DNA from: Qipengyuania algicida
GTDB lineage: Bacteria > Pseudomonadota > Alphaproteobacteria > Sphingomonadales > Sphingomonadaceae
Direction: 5' to 3'
DNA length: 64,000 bases
Assembly (NCBI RefSeq): GCF_009828025.1
Contig: NZ_WTYA01000008.1
Span: forward strand, 124,001-188,000
Translations under genes and position numbers: made by a program
Notes under the pieces: model-generated
Database searches by the model: none
What the model was told of the DNA's origin: nothing
The model's input: only the letters and a program-made list of their open reading frames with translations
In this document: piece by piece, positions 29,699 through 37,177 of the stretch
How positions within the stretch are numbered: position 1 is the first letter of the stretch
Layout: each line of letters begins with the position of its first letter

Positions 29699-29908
29699 AT
29701 GACCCACAAGTCCCCCGACGAGAAGATCATGAAACCCTATTTGTGCAAACTTATGCGGGAGCATCGCGCGCTTAACCGCATGATCGACACAACCAAGGCG
29801 CTCGGCGCCAGCGAACAGGTCAAGGCGATGAAGCGCGTCCGTATCGGGCTCAAGGACAAGATTGCTGCGCTGCAACGCCATTATTACGGGCGCGGCCTGG
29901 TTGGCTGA
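29699..29908 (+). CDS. YdcH-like (DUF465) small protein
   Basis: 69 residues from the ATG at 29699, which has GGAGAG six bases upstream; an ATG at 29687 lacks a site. The protein is one basic helical hairpin (LMREHRALNRMIDTTKAL, then VKAMKRVRIGLKDKIAALQ), the pattern of DUF465/YdcH proteins. Their function is unknown. It is the first gene before nhaA and ends two bases before the RNA pseudoknot in the nhaA leader. Confidence 0.75.
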   Translation: MTHKSPDEKIMKPYLCKLMREHRALNRMIDTTKALGASEQVKAMKRVRIGLKDKIAALQRHYYGRGLVG

Positions 29909-29909
29909 T

Positions 29910-29967
29910 CCGGCGCGGCGACCCGGTAACCTTCCCCAAGACTGCGCCGGTCGCCGCCCTCCCTGTC
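29910..29967 (+). promoter_or_regulatory. nhaA leader pseudoknot, candidate nhaA-I motif RNA (Li+ riboswitch class)
   Basis: Two interleaved perfect helices are visible: CCGGCGC (29910-29916) with GCGCCGG (29944-29950), and GGCGA (29917-29921) with TCGCC (29951-29955). The order A-B-A'-B' makes an H-type pseudoknot. The connecting loop holds CCCGGTAACCTTCCCC and the element runs into GCCCTCCCTGTC just before the nhaA ATG. Position, size and these loop sequences resemble, from memory, the nhaA-I motif found upstream of nhaA genes and reported to sense Li+. No Shine-Dalgarno site is seen, which fits control of translation start. Confidence 0.6.
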
Positions 29968-31164
29968 ATGAAAAATACCAATCCCACTTCCGTAGAGCGG
30001 CTGCGCGATTTCATCGCCAGTGAAAGTGCCGGCGGCATCATTCTGATGATCGCTGCCGCCTTGGCATTGGTTATCGCCAATTCACCACTGTTTCCGACTT
30101 ACCAGAATCTGCTGGCCACGCCGGTTCTGTTCGGTGCAGGCGATCTCGTCGCCATCGACAAGCCCTTGCTATTGTGGATCAACGACGGGCTGATGGCCCT
30201 GTTCTTCTTCCTGATCGGGCTGGAGGTGAAGCGCGAGATCGTGACCGGCCAGCTGCGCAGCTGGAAACAGGCGTCGCTGCCGGTCTTCGCTGCGCTCGGC
30301 GGAATGATTGTGCCAGCGCTCGTCTACATAGCCATAAATGCGGGATCACCTCAGAACATCCGTGGCTGGGCGATCCCGGCCGCGACCGACATTGCCTTTG
30401 CGCTTGGTCTTCTGGCATTATTGGGAAGCTGCGTGCCGGTTGCTTTGAAAGCCTTGCTGCTCGCCATCGCGATCATCGACGATATTGGCGCAATTGCGAT
30501 CATCGCGCTGTTCTATACCGAGAACATGGATGTCGGCGCCCTTGTTCTGGCGCTGGTGCCGGCGGCAGGGATGCTTCTGCTCAACCGCGCTAAGGTCGCC
30601 AGGACGATCCCCTACTTCCTGCTCGGCGCTTTCCTGTGGATCTGCGTGCTCAAGTCGGGCGTTCACGCGACCTTGGCCGGTGTTGTCACGGCCATGTTCG
30701 TGCCCATCGCGGCGGGTGACGAACGTCCTCTGGAGCGGCTGGAGCACGCGCTTCATCCCTGGATCGCCTTCCTGATCCTGCCCGTCTTCGCCTTCGCAAA
30801 TGCGGGAGTTTCCATTGCTGGCGCCGGGCTGGACGCGCTTCTTGCTCCAATTTCGCTCGGTATCGCGGCGGGGCTGGTCGTGGGCAAGCAGATCGGAATC
30901 TTCGGCGCGTGCTGGCTGGCGGTGCGGACCGGCTTGGCCAGCCTGCCACCGGGAATAGCCAAGCGGCATATCTTTGGCCTGTCGTGCCTTGCCGGTATCG
31001 GCTTCACCATGAGCTTGTTTATCGGCAACCTCGCCTTTGCCGATCCCGGCAGCATCGCGGCAGTCAAGCTGGGCGTGCTTAGCGGTTCGCTTGTCGCTGC
31101 GCTTACAGGCGTGTTCGTCCTGCGAATGGCATCGCGGAACAACGAAGAAGCGCACGGCGCATGA
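29968..31164 (+). CDS. nhaA: Na+/H+ antiporter NhaA
   Basis: 398 residues, about 12 membrane segments. Key family elements are visible: ESAGGIILM near the N-terminus, FFLIGLEVKREIVTGQL, ATDIAFALG (the Asp of helix IV) and AIAIIDDIGAIAIIALFYT (the Asp-Asp pair that binds Na+/Li+ and carries protons). It exports Na+ or Li+ in exchange for protons at alkaline pH. The ATG lies 12 bases after a pseudoknot in the leader. It overlaps the next gene, a Ca2+/Na+-type exchanger, by four bases, so both are coupled. Confidence 0.96.
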   Translation: MKNTNPTSVERLRDFIASESAGGIILMIAAALALVIANSPLFPTYQNLLATPVLFGAGDLVAIDKPLLLWINDGLMALFFFLIGLEVKREIVTGQLRSWKQASLPVFAALGGMIVPALVYIAINAGSPQNIRGWAIPAATDIAFALGLLALLGSCVPVALKALLLAIAIIDDIGAIAIIALFYTENMDVGALVLALVPAAGMLLLNRAKVARTIPYFLLGAFLWICVLKSGVHATLAGVVTAMFVPIAAGDERPLERLEHALHPWIAFLILPVFAFANAGVSIAGAGLDALLAPISLGIAAGLVVGKQIGIFGACWLAVRTGLASLPPGIAKRHIFGLSCLAGIGFTMSLFIGNLAFADPGSIAAVKLGVLSGSLVAALTGVFVLRMASRNNEEAHGA

Positions 31165-32174
31165 TTACGGCTATCGCCCTCGTCGCTGCCGGTCTCGTCT
31201 TGTTGGTCGTGGGCGGCGAGCTGCTAGTCCGAGGAGCGGTCGGTCTCGCCGAAAAAGCGGGGGTCAGCCCTCTGGTCATTGGCCTCGCCATCGTCGGCTT
31301 CGGCACCTCCATGCCAGAACTGGTCACCAGCGTCGACGCCGCGATGGCTGGATCCCCGGCCATTGCCTGGGGCAACGTCTTAGGCTCGAACATCGCCAAC
31401 AGCCTGCTCATCCTCGGCGCCGCCGCGCTGGTCGCGCCGTTGGCGATAACATCCAAGAACCGCTGGCGCGATCCGGGCGTCGCATTAGGTGCGAGCGTGA
31501 CACTGCTGCTGCTTGCGGTATCCGGAACGGGCAGTGTGTTGATCGGCGCGGCACTTGTTGCCGGCCTCTTCGGCTATATCGCTTGGTGTTACCGCGAAGA
31601 AAGATTGGCTGAGCCCGCCATCGTTCACAACGCGCCCTACAACCGGGCGCAGGCGCTCGAAATGGCGGATACTTGGTTGCATCCTGCTGTGGTAGGGTGG
31701 ACCAAACCGGTCCTGTTCACCTTGGTGGGCCTTGCCGTCCTTGTGGGCGGCGGCAGGTTGCTCGTCTCCGGCGCGATCGATCTGGCCCGCCTTGCCGGTC
31801 TCACCGAGACGCTGATCGGCCTGACTATAGTAGCCATTGGCACCTCTCTGCCGGAATTGGTCACTTCCGTGATCGCCGCTCGCAAGGGCGAATCCGGAGT
31901 TGCATTCGGCAACGTCGTGGGCTCGAATATCTACAACATTCTGGGCATTGGCGGTGCGACCATGCTGCTCTCGCCCGGGGCTATTCCTAGCAACCTGCTG
32001 CCGCTGGATATCAGTTTGGTGCTGTTGACCGCCGTCGCAATCCTTGCGCTCGCTCTCTTTCGCGGTGTGCCTCGTCTTTATGCGATAGCGCTGCTGTTCA
32101 CCTATTGCGCCTATTTTTCCTATTTGATTTCCAATGCCGGATATGAAGGAGAATACCATGATGTCTCGCCGTAA
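31161..32174 (+). CDS. Calcium/sodium antiporter (CaCA family, YrbG-like)
   Basis: 337 residues, about ten membrane segments in two inverted repeats. Each repeat carries the alpha motif: GFGTSMPELVTSVDAAMAG with GNVLGSNIANSLLILG, and AIGTSLPELVTSVIAARKG with GNVVGSNIYNILGIGG. These form the ion-exchange site. It exchanges Ca2+ (or K+) for Na+ or protons across the inner membrane. Start overlaps the nhaA stop by four bases. Its 3' end overlaps the start of the carbonic anhydrase remnant, so the three were once an operon. Confidence 0.94.
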   Translation: MITAIALVAAGLVLLVVGGELLVRGAVGLAEKAGVSPLVIGLAIVGFGTSMPELVTSVDAAMAGSPAIAWGNVLGSNIANSLLILGAAALVAPLAITSKNRWRDPGVALGASVTLLLLAVSGTGSVLIGAALVAGLFGYIAWCYREERLAEPAIVHNAPYNRAQALEMADTWLHPAVVGWTKPVLFTLVGLAVLVGGGRLLVSGAIDLARLAGLTETLIGLTIVAIGTSLPELVTSVIAARKGESGVAFGNVVGSNIYNILGIGGATMLLSPGAIPSNLLPLDISLVLLTAVAILALALFRGVPRLYAIALLFTYCAYFSYLISNAGYEGEYHDVSP

Positions 32175-32512
32175 CATTCTAGCCGGTGCCGCAGTCGTAG
32201 GTGGAGCAATGACTGTCGGCACCGGAGCCGCTGCTGCGTAAGCGCCGACTGGAGATCGCACAGGGGCAAGCGCCGTTCGCGGCTTATGTGACCTGCTCGG
32301 ACAGTCGCGTATCGCCGGAATTTCTGTTCGGCCGTGGCCTTGGAGAGCTTTTCATCATCCGCCATGCGGGTAACACGGTGGACCTCGGCCCCATCGAATA
32401 CGCTGGCGCCCAACTAGGCGTGCCTCTGGTCGTAGTGATGGGGCACGAAGCTTGCGGCGCCGTGAAAGCCATCAAGGCTGTGGTGGACGACAATGCGACA
32501 TTCCCCGGCATT
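32158..32512 (+). pseudogene. Exported beta-carbonic anhydrase, broken (internal deletion and 3' truncation)
   Basis: An intact ribosome-binding site (AAGGAG) and ATG at 32158 open a twin-arginine-like signal (MMSRRNILAGAAVVGGAM) that hits TAA at 32239 after 27 codons. One frame over, from 32242, the enzyme core resumes with KRRLEIAQGQAPFAAYV, CSDSRVSPEFLFGRG (first zinc Cys and the Asp-Arg pair), and MGHEACGAVKA (His and second Cys). The match ends after DDNATFPG near 32512. About 30-40 codons after the signal and the last third are missing. The enzyme would have interconverted CO2 and bicarbonate in the periplasm. Confidence 0.85.
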
Positions 32513-32619
32513 ATTGTACGCATGCCCTTGCCGAAGATGACGCTGGCAATTCCATATGTTTCAAGCTTTGCGGCGCAAAACGGCCCGGCAAGTCCCGACC
32601 CAATAACGCCAACGATCAT
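32513..32619 (-). pseudogene. 5' fragment of an NAD(P)/FAD-dependent oxidoreductase
   Basis: On the reverse strand from ATG 32619 the first 35 codons read as a dinucleotide-binding fold: VGVIGSGLAGPFCAAKLETYG followed by VIFGKGMRT, close to the GSGLAGLxCA...VFDKGRGPGGR start of renalase-like amine oxidoreductases. It is cut near 32513, where the carbonic anhydrase fragment of the opposite strand begins. The deletion that removed the end of the anhydrase therefore also removed the body of this gene. Confidence 0.55.
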
Positions 32620-32636
32620 CTATATTTGCTGTCAGC

Positions 32637-33251
32637 TTAGGCGCGGCCCATGAGCGCTAGGACTTCCTTGCGGCTTGCCGGGTCGTCGCGGAAACAACCA
32701 AGCATCTTGCTCGTCACCATGTCGACTCCGTGCGTCCGCACCCCGCGACCGGTCATGCAACCATGCTGCGCCTTGACAACAACAGCGACGCCTTGCGGAT
32801 TGAGATTTTCCCAAATGCAGTGAGCTACCTGGGATGTCAGGCGCTCTTGGATCTGCAAGCGATGGGCAAATCCTTGCAAGACGCGCGCTAACTTGGAAAT
32901 ACCCGCGACCCGATCAGTTGGCAGATACGCGATCGACGCTCTACCAACGATAGGTGCGAGGTGATGTTCACAGTGCGAGTGGAATGGAATGTCTCGCAGC
33001 AATACTACCTCATCGTAACCTTCAACCTCCTCGAAAGTACACTGAAGGTGGGTCGCGGGATCTTCTTCATATCCGGAACAATATTCTTTCCAAGCCCTGC
33101 CGACGCGGGACGGAGTGTCCACTAAGCCCTCCCGATCAGGATCGTCGCCCGACCACCGCAGCAACACACGTACGGCTTCCTGAACCTCGTCCGGAACGCT
33201 CATTTTTTCCTTAATTTGGTCAGGATCCGGAAGCTTGTGCATGAAGTTCAT
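32637..33251 (-). CDS. folE: GTP cyclohydrolase I
   Basis: 204 residues if started at the ATG at 33251, which has AAAGAGA upstream; an in-frame ATG at 33323 would add 24 residues but has no ribosome-binding site. Family motifs are complete: REGLVDTPSRVGRAWKEY, IPFHSHCEHHLAPIVGRA (zinc Cys and His), GISKLARV and CMTGRGVRTHG (second zinc Cys). It makes dihydroneopterin triphosphate for folate and pterin synthesis. It lies back to back with the LOV photoreceptor gene, 141 bases apart. Confidence 0.96.
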   Translation of the reverse strand: MNFMHKLPDPDQIKEKMSVPDEVQEAVRVLLRWSGDDPDREGLVDTPSRVGRAWKEYCSGYEEDPATHLQCTFEEVEGYDEVVLLRDIPFHSHCEHHLAPIVGRASIAYLPTDRVAGISKLARVLQGFAHRLQIQERLTSQVAHCIWENLNPQGVAVVVKAQHGCMTGRGVRTHGVDMVTSKMLGCFRDDPASRKEVLALMGRA

Positions 33252-33392
33252 GAGAATCTCTTTGCTGCTGATAGGTCGCTGTTCGTTTGGCGGTGGCTCA
33301 GAGGGCAGACGACCGCTTGACATTTAGGTAGGCTTGACAATCGCTTTCTGCGATATGGCCCTTGGGGCAGGAAAACGGATGCGGAAGGCCTG

Positions 33393-33971
33393 ATGTCGCC
33401 GAAAATCTTGATTTCAAAAAGTGCCGTTGCCGCAGTGGTCAGCGACCCGCGACTACCAGATAATCCAATTGTTGCTTGCAACGAGGCCTTCATTTGGCTG
33501 ACTGGATTTGAACACGCTGAAGTAATCGGCCGCAATTGTCGTTTCCTGCGCGGCGAAAAGACCGAACCCCAAAAGACTGAATTGCTCCGCCAAGCGATCC
33601 AGGAGCGGCGTCCAGCGATGGTAGAATTGGTCAACTATCGAAAGGATGGCAGCAAATTTCGTAATGCCGTGATGATAGCGCCGCTGTTTGATGACGATGG
33701 AAGCTTACAGTACTTTCTGGGATCGCAAATCGCGATCGACGATGGGCAAGAAATCCGACGGCAGAAGGCACGAAGCAAGATCGGCAGTCTAAGCAACCGC
33801 CAGAGACAAATCATAGAATTTCTGGTCAAGGGGCAGCTGAACAAGCAGATCGCCCACGAGCTAGGCCTGACTGAACGCACGATAAAGATGCACCGGGCCG
33901 CTCTGCTGAAGTCTCTTGATGTACGAACCGTGGCTGAGGCGATCAGAATCGCCGTAGAGGCAGGTCTTTGA
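33393..33971 (+). CDS. LOV-HTH blue-light transcription regulator (EL222-like)
   Basis: 192 residues. Residues 10-118 are a LOV-type PAS domain: VSDPRLPDNPIVACNEAF, then GRNCRFLRG with the flavin-adduct cysteine at residue 49, then NYRKDGSKFRNAVMIAPLFDD and FLGSQ with the flavin-contacting Gln. Residues 128-192 are a LuxR-type helix-turn-helix (LSNRQRQIIEFLVKGQLNKQIAHELGLTERTIKMHRAAL spread over two helices). This is the architecture of EL222 from Erythrobacter litoralis, which dimerises on DNA in blue light. Neighbours folE and crtI are candidate targets. Confidence 0.93.
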   Translation: MSPKILISKSAVAAVVSDPRLPDNPIVACNEAFIWLTGFEHAEVIGRNCRFLRGEKTEPQKTELLRQAIQERRPAMVELVNYRKDGSKFRNAVMIAPLFDDDGSLQYFLGSQIAIDDGQEIRRQKARSKIGSLSNRQRQIIEFLVKGQLNKQIAHELGLTERTIKMHRAALLKSLDVRTVAEAIRIAVEAGL

Positions 33972-34197
33972 TGATACTCAATTTGTCCGATTGACAGCAA
34001 ATTTGGCTGAATAACTCAAGGATGAGTTGCTTGCGCGGAACGACCGAGCGCATGCTGGCAAACTTGTGCTAGTTTCCTTCTCTAGTGGACTCCATCTCGA
34101 GTACTGAGTCGGCACTCCGTCGTAGAGACTGCTTTTCTTTCCGGACCGCCTTTCCTATCGCCGATTGACTACAGCACGTCGTCCCCGATCCGAAGGG

Positions 34198-34211
34198 CAT
34201 GATCGATCATG
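34198..34211. promoter_or_regulatory. Perfect 14-base palindrome between the LOV regulator and crtI
   Basis: CATGATCGATCATG is fully self-complementary and lies about 104 bases before the crtI start. It is the only clear symmetric site in the 343-base gap 33972-34314, where no further gene is visible. It could be an operator for the LOV-HTH protein or another dimeric regulator; this is inferred from position only. Confidence 0.35.
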
Positions 34212-34314
34212 AGAGAAGCCCTCTGATACTGTGTGTATAACGCTTCTTGCTCAGCGCGGAAATGCGTCCCTTGGGACAGATTGCATCTGATTTTGCCAAG
34301 GATAAATCGACGTC

Positions 34315-35787
34315 ATGAGCATGCCCAAAACTGCTATCGTCATCGGATCCGGATTTGGCGGTCTTGCATTGGCTATTCGGCTCCAAAGTGCCGGAATAGC
34401 TACAACGATCGTCGAAGCTCGCGACAAGCCCGGCGGTCGGGCCTACGCATGGAAGGGGGACGGATATATATTCGACGCCGGTCCCACGGTCATTACCGAC
34501 CCCCAATCCCTCGAGGAACTATGGATGTTGTCCGGCAGCAGCATGGCGAACGATGTTGAACTGCTCCCGGTCAATCCCTTCTACCGTTTGGTTTGGAATG
34601 ATGGAACGGACTTTGACTATTCGAACGTAGCGGCTCTACTGAACTTGGAAATAGCCCGACTCGATCCGAGCGATGTTGAAGGTTATGCCCGTTTTCTTGA
34701 ATTTTCGAAGGCCGTTTATGAGACGGGCTACGTAAAGCTGGGATCAGTTCCGTTCCTCAACTTCGGGTCGATGCTTAAGGCAGCGCCGGCACTCGTGCGG
34801 CACCAAGCTTGGCGTTCAGTTTATTCGATAGTCTCTAGCTTCGTGCGGAACGAGAAACTGCGTCAGGTGCTGTCATTTCATACTTTGCTCGTCGGAGGCA
34901 ATCCGATGAAGACCAGCAGTGTATATGCTCTCATCCACCAACTTGAAAAAACTGGTGGCGTATGGTTTGCGAGGGGAGGGACGAATTCGCTGGTAAATGG
35001 GATGGTCGCGCTCTTCGAAAGGCTTGGCGGTACCCTAATACTAGCCGAGCCGGTTGTTCGACTAGAGCATGCCGGTCGGTGCATAACTGGTGTAGTTACA
35101 TCTGCCGGTAAGGCATGGACCGCTGATATTGTGGCAACCAATGGTGATCTTGTACAAAGCTATTCCCTCATTGCGGGATCTGACTATGCACGCCGCAAGG
35201 TAAGGTCGCTGCGTCGCAAGCGGTTCTCGCCCAGCCTGTTCGTCGTCCACTTCGGATTAAATGGCTACTTCCCTGAAATCGCACACCACACAATCCTGTT
35301 TTCTGATCGCTATAAGCCGCTTCTAGACGACATCTACCGGCACGGCCATCTTCCCGAAGACCCGTCGCTTTACCTGCACCATCCCAGTGCAACCGATCCT
35401 GAAATGGCGCCCTCCGGTAAGTCCGCTTTCTATGCTCTCGCGCCTGTTCCACACTTGGGCCGCGCGCCGGTGGATTGGAAGATTGAGGGACCGCGCTACC
35501 GTGACATTGTCCTGAAGCGGATTCAGAATGTTCTGATCCCCGACCTCCACAAGCAATTGGACGTATGTTTTCATTACACGCCGAGCGATTTTGCCCAGGA
35601 CCTGGGAGCTCACTTGGGTAGCGCCTTCAGCCTCGAGCCAGTTCTGACCCAAAGTGCTTGGTTCAGAGCACACAATCGCGATGATTATTTTTCCAATCTC
35701 TACTTTGTCGGTGCCGGAACCCATCCGGGTGCAGGCATTCCCGGTGTAATTGCAAGTGCTAAGGCAACGGCCAGTCTGATCCTTTGA
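34315..35787 (+). CDS. crtI: Phytoene desaturase family protein (CrtI-like)
   Basis: 490 residues; AAGGA precedes the ATG. The N-terminal FAD motif is AIVIGSGFGGLALAIRLQSAG with EARDKPGGRAY. DAGPTVITDP and the C-terminal LYFVGAGTHPGAGIPGV are the two marks that separate bacterial phytoene desaturases from other amine-oxidase-fold proteins. It introduces double bonds into phytoene to make neurosporene or lycopene, the base of photoprotective carotenoids. No crtB, crtY or crtE is adjacent, so the rest of the pathway must be elsewhere. Sister enzymes such as CrtN, or a wax/diapocarotenoid role, remain possible. Confidence 0.9.
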   Translation: MSMPKTAIVIGSGFGGLALAIRLQSAGIATTIVEARDKPGGRAYAWKGDGYIFDAGPTVITDPQSLEELWMLSGSSMANDVELLPVNPFYRLVWNDGTDFDYSNVAALLNLEIARLDPSDVEGYARFLEFSKAVYETGYVKLGSVPFLNFGSMLKAAPALVRHQAWRSVYSIVSSFVRNEKLRQVLSFHTLLVGGNPMKTSSVYALIHQLEKTGGVWFARGGTNSLVNGMVALFERLGGTLILAEPVVRLEHAGRCITGVVTSAGKAWTADIVATNGDLVQSYSLIAGSDYARRKVRSLRRKRFSPSLFVVHFGLNGYFPEIAHHTILFSDRYKPLLDDIYRHGHLPEDPSLYLHHPSATDPEMAPSGKSAFYALAPVPHLGRAPVDWKIEGPRYRDIVLKRIQNVLIPDLHKQLDVCFHYTPSDFAQDLGAHLGSAFSLEPVLTQSAWFRAHNRDDYFSNLYFVGAGTHPGAGIPGVIASAKATASLIL

Positions 35788-35915
35788 TCCAGTAACACCA
35801 TCCCATAACCGCATTTGGCGATCAGTCGGTGAATGGCCTTGAGATTGCTGAACGCTATCTGGTGTAAGTTAGCTTGAGCAATCCGAGATCTGTATCAGCA
35901 ACGTTCAAAGCCGCC

Positions 35916-36608
35916 TTAACTTGCAAGTTCAACCAAGATTTCATTGCGACGCATGAATGGCAATGTCCAAGGCGGATTGTAGAAAGCGTACTCAGGTGAG
36001 TTTGCAGATTCCAGCCCGTTTTCGGATATGAATTGCCTTAACTCTGCCTCGTGATTTTTTAGAGAAGTTTTCCCGGCCAACCCTGAGAAGCGGATTGCAG
36101 CAAAGCGCTTTTCCGGAACTTGGACAAGCACGACTTGAGAATTAACGGGTTGGGGCAGAGACTCCATTCTATATTTGGAAGGCATCACAAATCGCACTTT
36201 CCACAAGTTTCCCTCAGCCTGCTGAGTAACGGGCGCAGTCATCGCAATCGAATGACTCGACTGCTGCGTGACAGGTGCGGTCATCGCAACTTTCTCTGAA
36301 GATCTGTTACTTCCGAAGATGTAATCAGCAATGATACGAAATCCGCGTTGTATTGCTTCTTCGCGATCCCCTTCAACGGTTGTCTCTGCCACGATCATCG
36401 GCGCGTAGCTGCGAACTTCGATGTTGCCCGTCTTGCTGATCAACTCATAATCGGGTGTTTCGACATCGCTACCTAAAATGCTCCAAGAAATTGCTGCCAA
36501 CCCGGCCAAGCTGGCTCCAGTCAGAAGGACTAACTTTTTCCGCATCTTCGTGAGCTTTCTTGAAAGTGAGAGGTTGGAGGCTGACATATAGGACTGACCA
36601 TTGAACAA
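35916..36608 (-). CDS. SOUL-family heme-binding protein
   Basis: Up to 230 residues; the ATG at 36545 is an equally good start, as it opens directly on a signal/anchor (KKLVLLTGASLAGLAAISW). The SOUL fold is seen in YELISKTGNIEVRSYAPMIVAET, EAIQRGFRIIADYIFGSN and the doubled AMTAPVTQQ loop at about residues 110-130. SOUL/HBP proteins bind heme or porphyrins; bacterial members are largely uncharacterised. It lies downstream of the DabB-DabA-PII operon on the same strand, 190 bases on, and probably has its own promoter. The gap 36609-36799 shows no gene. Confidence 0.85.
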   Translation of the reverse strand: MFNGQSYMSASNLSLSRKLTKMRKKLVLLTGASLAGLAAISWSILGSDVETPDYELISKTGNIEVRSYAPMIVAETTVEGDREEAIQRGFRIIADYIFGSNRSSEKVAMTAPVTQQSSHSIAMTAPVTQQAEGNLWKVRFVMPSKYRMESLPQPVNSQVVLVQVPEKRFAAIRFSGLAGKTSLKNHEAELRQFISENGLESANSPEYAFYNPPWTLPFMRRNEILVELAS

Positions 36609-36799
36609 CTTGTACTTGAATCAATTGTTCCACACACGCCTACGGGGGCGCGTTGAACTAAATACCGACACCGATAAATGATTACCATTCACTGTATGAT
36701 AGGCCCTTCATGGCTGTAATCAGAGATTTGGCGCTTAGTCAAAATGTGACCGCAAGCTGGTCAGTCGAGCAATATTTAGCCAAAAAATTCAATTAAAAG

Positions 36800-37162
36800 T
36801 CAGACAATCTCATCAGTGTCTCGCGATGAAAAATAGTCAGAACGGATTACCTCCACATCCGACAAGAAGGTTACTCCAGCATTCTGTTCAAATAGATGTG
36901 AAAGCCCTACTGCAGCTTCGTTTATAGCTTTGTTGCTTCCAACACCTAAAAACATCACTAATCCGGTCTTATCATTGAAGATAGACTTGCCTTCGTGGAA
37001 ACCGCTGTGGCCCATACCAGACACATCGCGGATAATGCTCCAGCCAGCGATACCGGCAGCCCTCAAGATGTCTTCAACTAGCTCACGATCCTCGGCATGT
37101 ACCACCACTTCAATCTTGCGGCGTCGATGCAGTTGTAGCTCAGAATTGGTGTCATTTTTCAT
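36800..37162 (-). CDS. PII-like signalling protein of the DabAB operon
   Basis: 120 residues. The ferredoxin-like PII fold can be followed in KIEVVVHAEDRELVEDILRAAGIAGWSII, DVSGMGHSGFH at the start of a short T-loop, and LSDVEVIRSDYF at the end. It lacks the uridylylated tyrosine loop of GlnB, as do the PII-like proteins that accompany bicarbonate and inorganic-carbon transporters. It follows dabA by 15 bases. It probably binds an adenine nucleotide or bicarbonate and tunes the DabAB transporter; this function is inferred from family and position. Confidence 0.82.
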   Translation of the reverse strand: MKNDTNSELQLHRRRKIEVVVHAEDRELVEDILRAAGIAGWSIIRDVSGMGHSGFHEGKSIFNDKTGLVMFLGVGSNKAINEAAVGLSHLFEQNAGVTFLSDVEVIRSDYFSSRDTDEIV

Positions 37163-37177
37163 GTATTGCTCTCCAGA

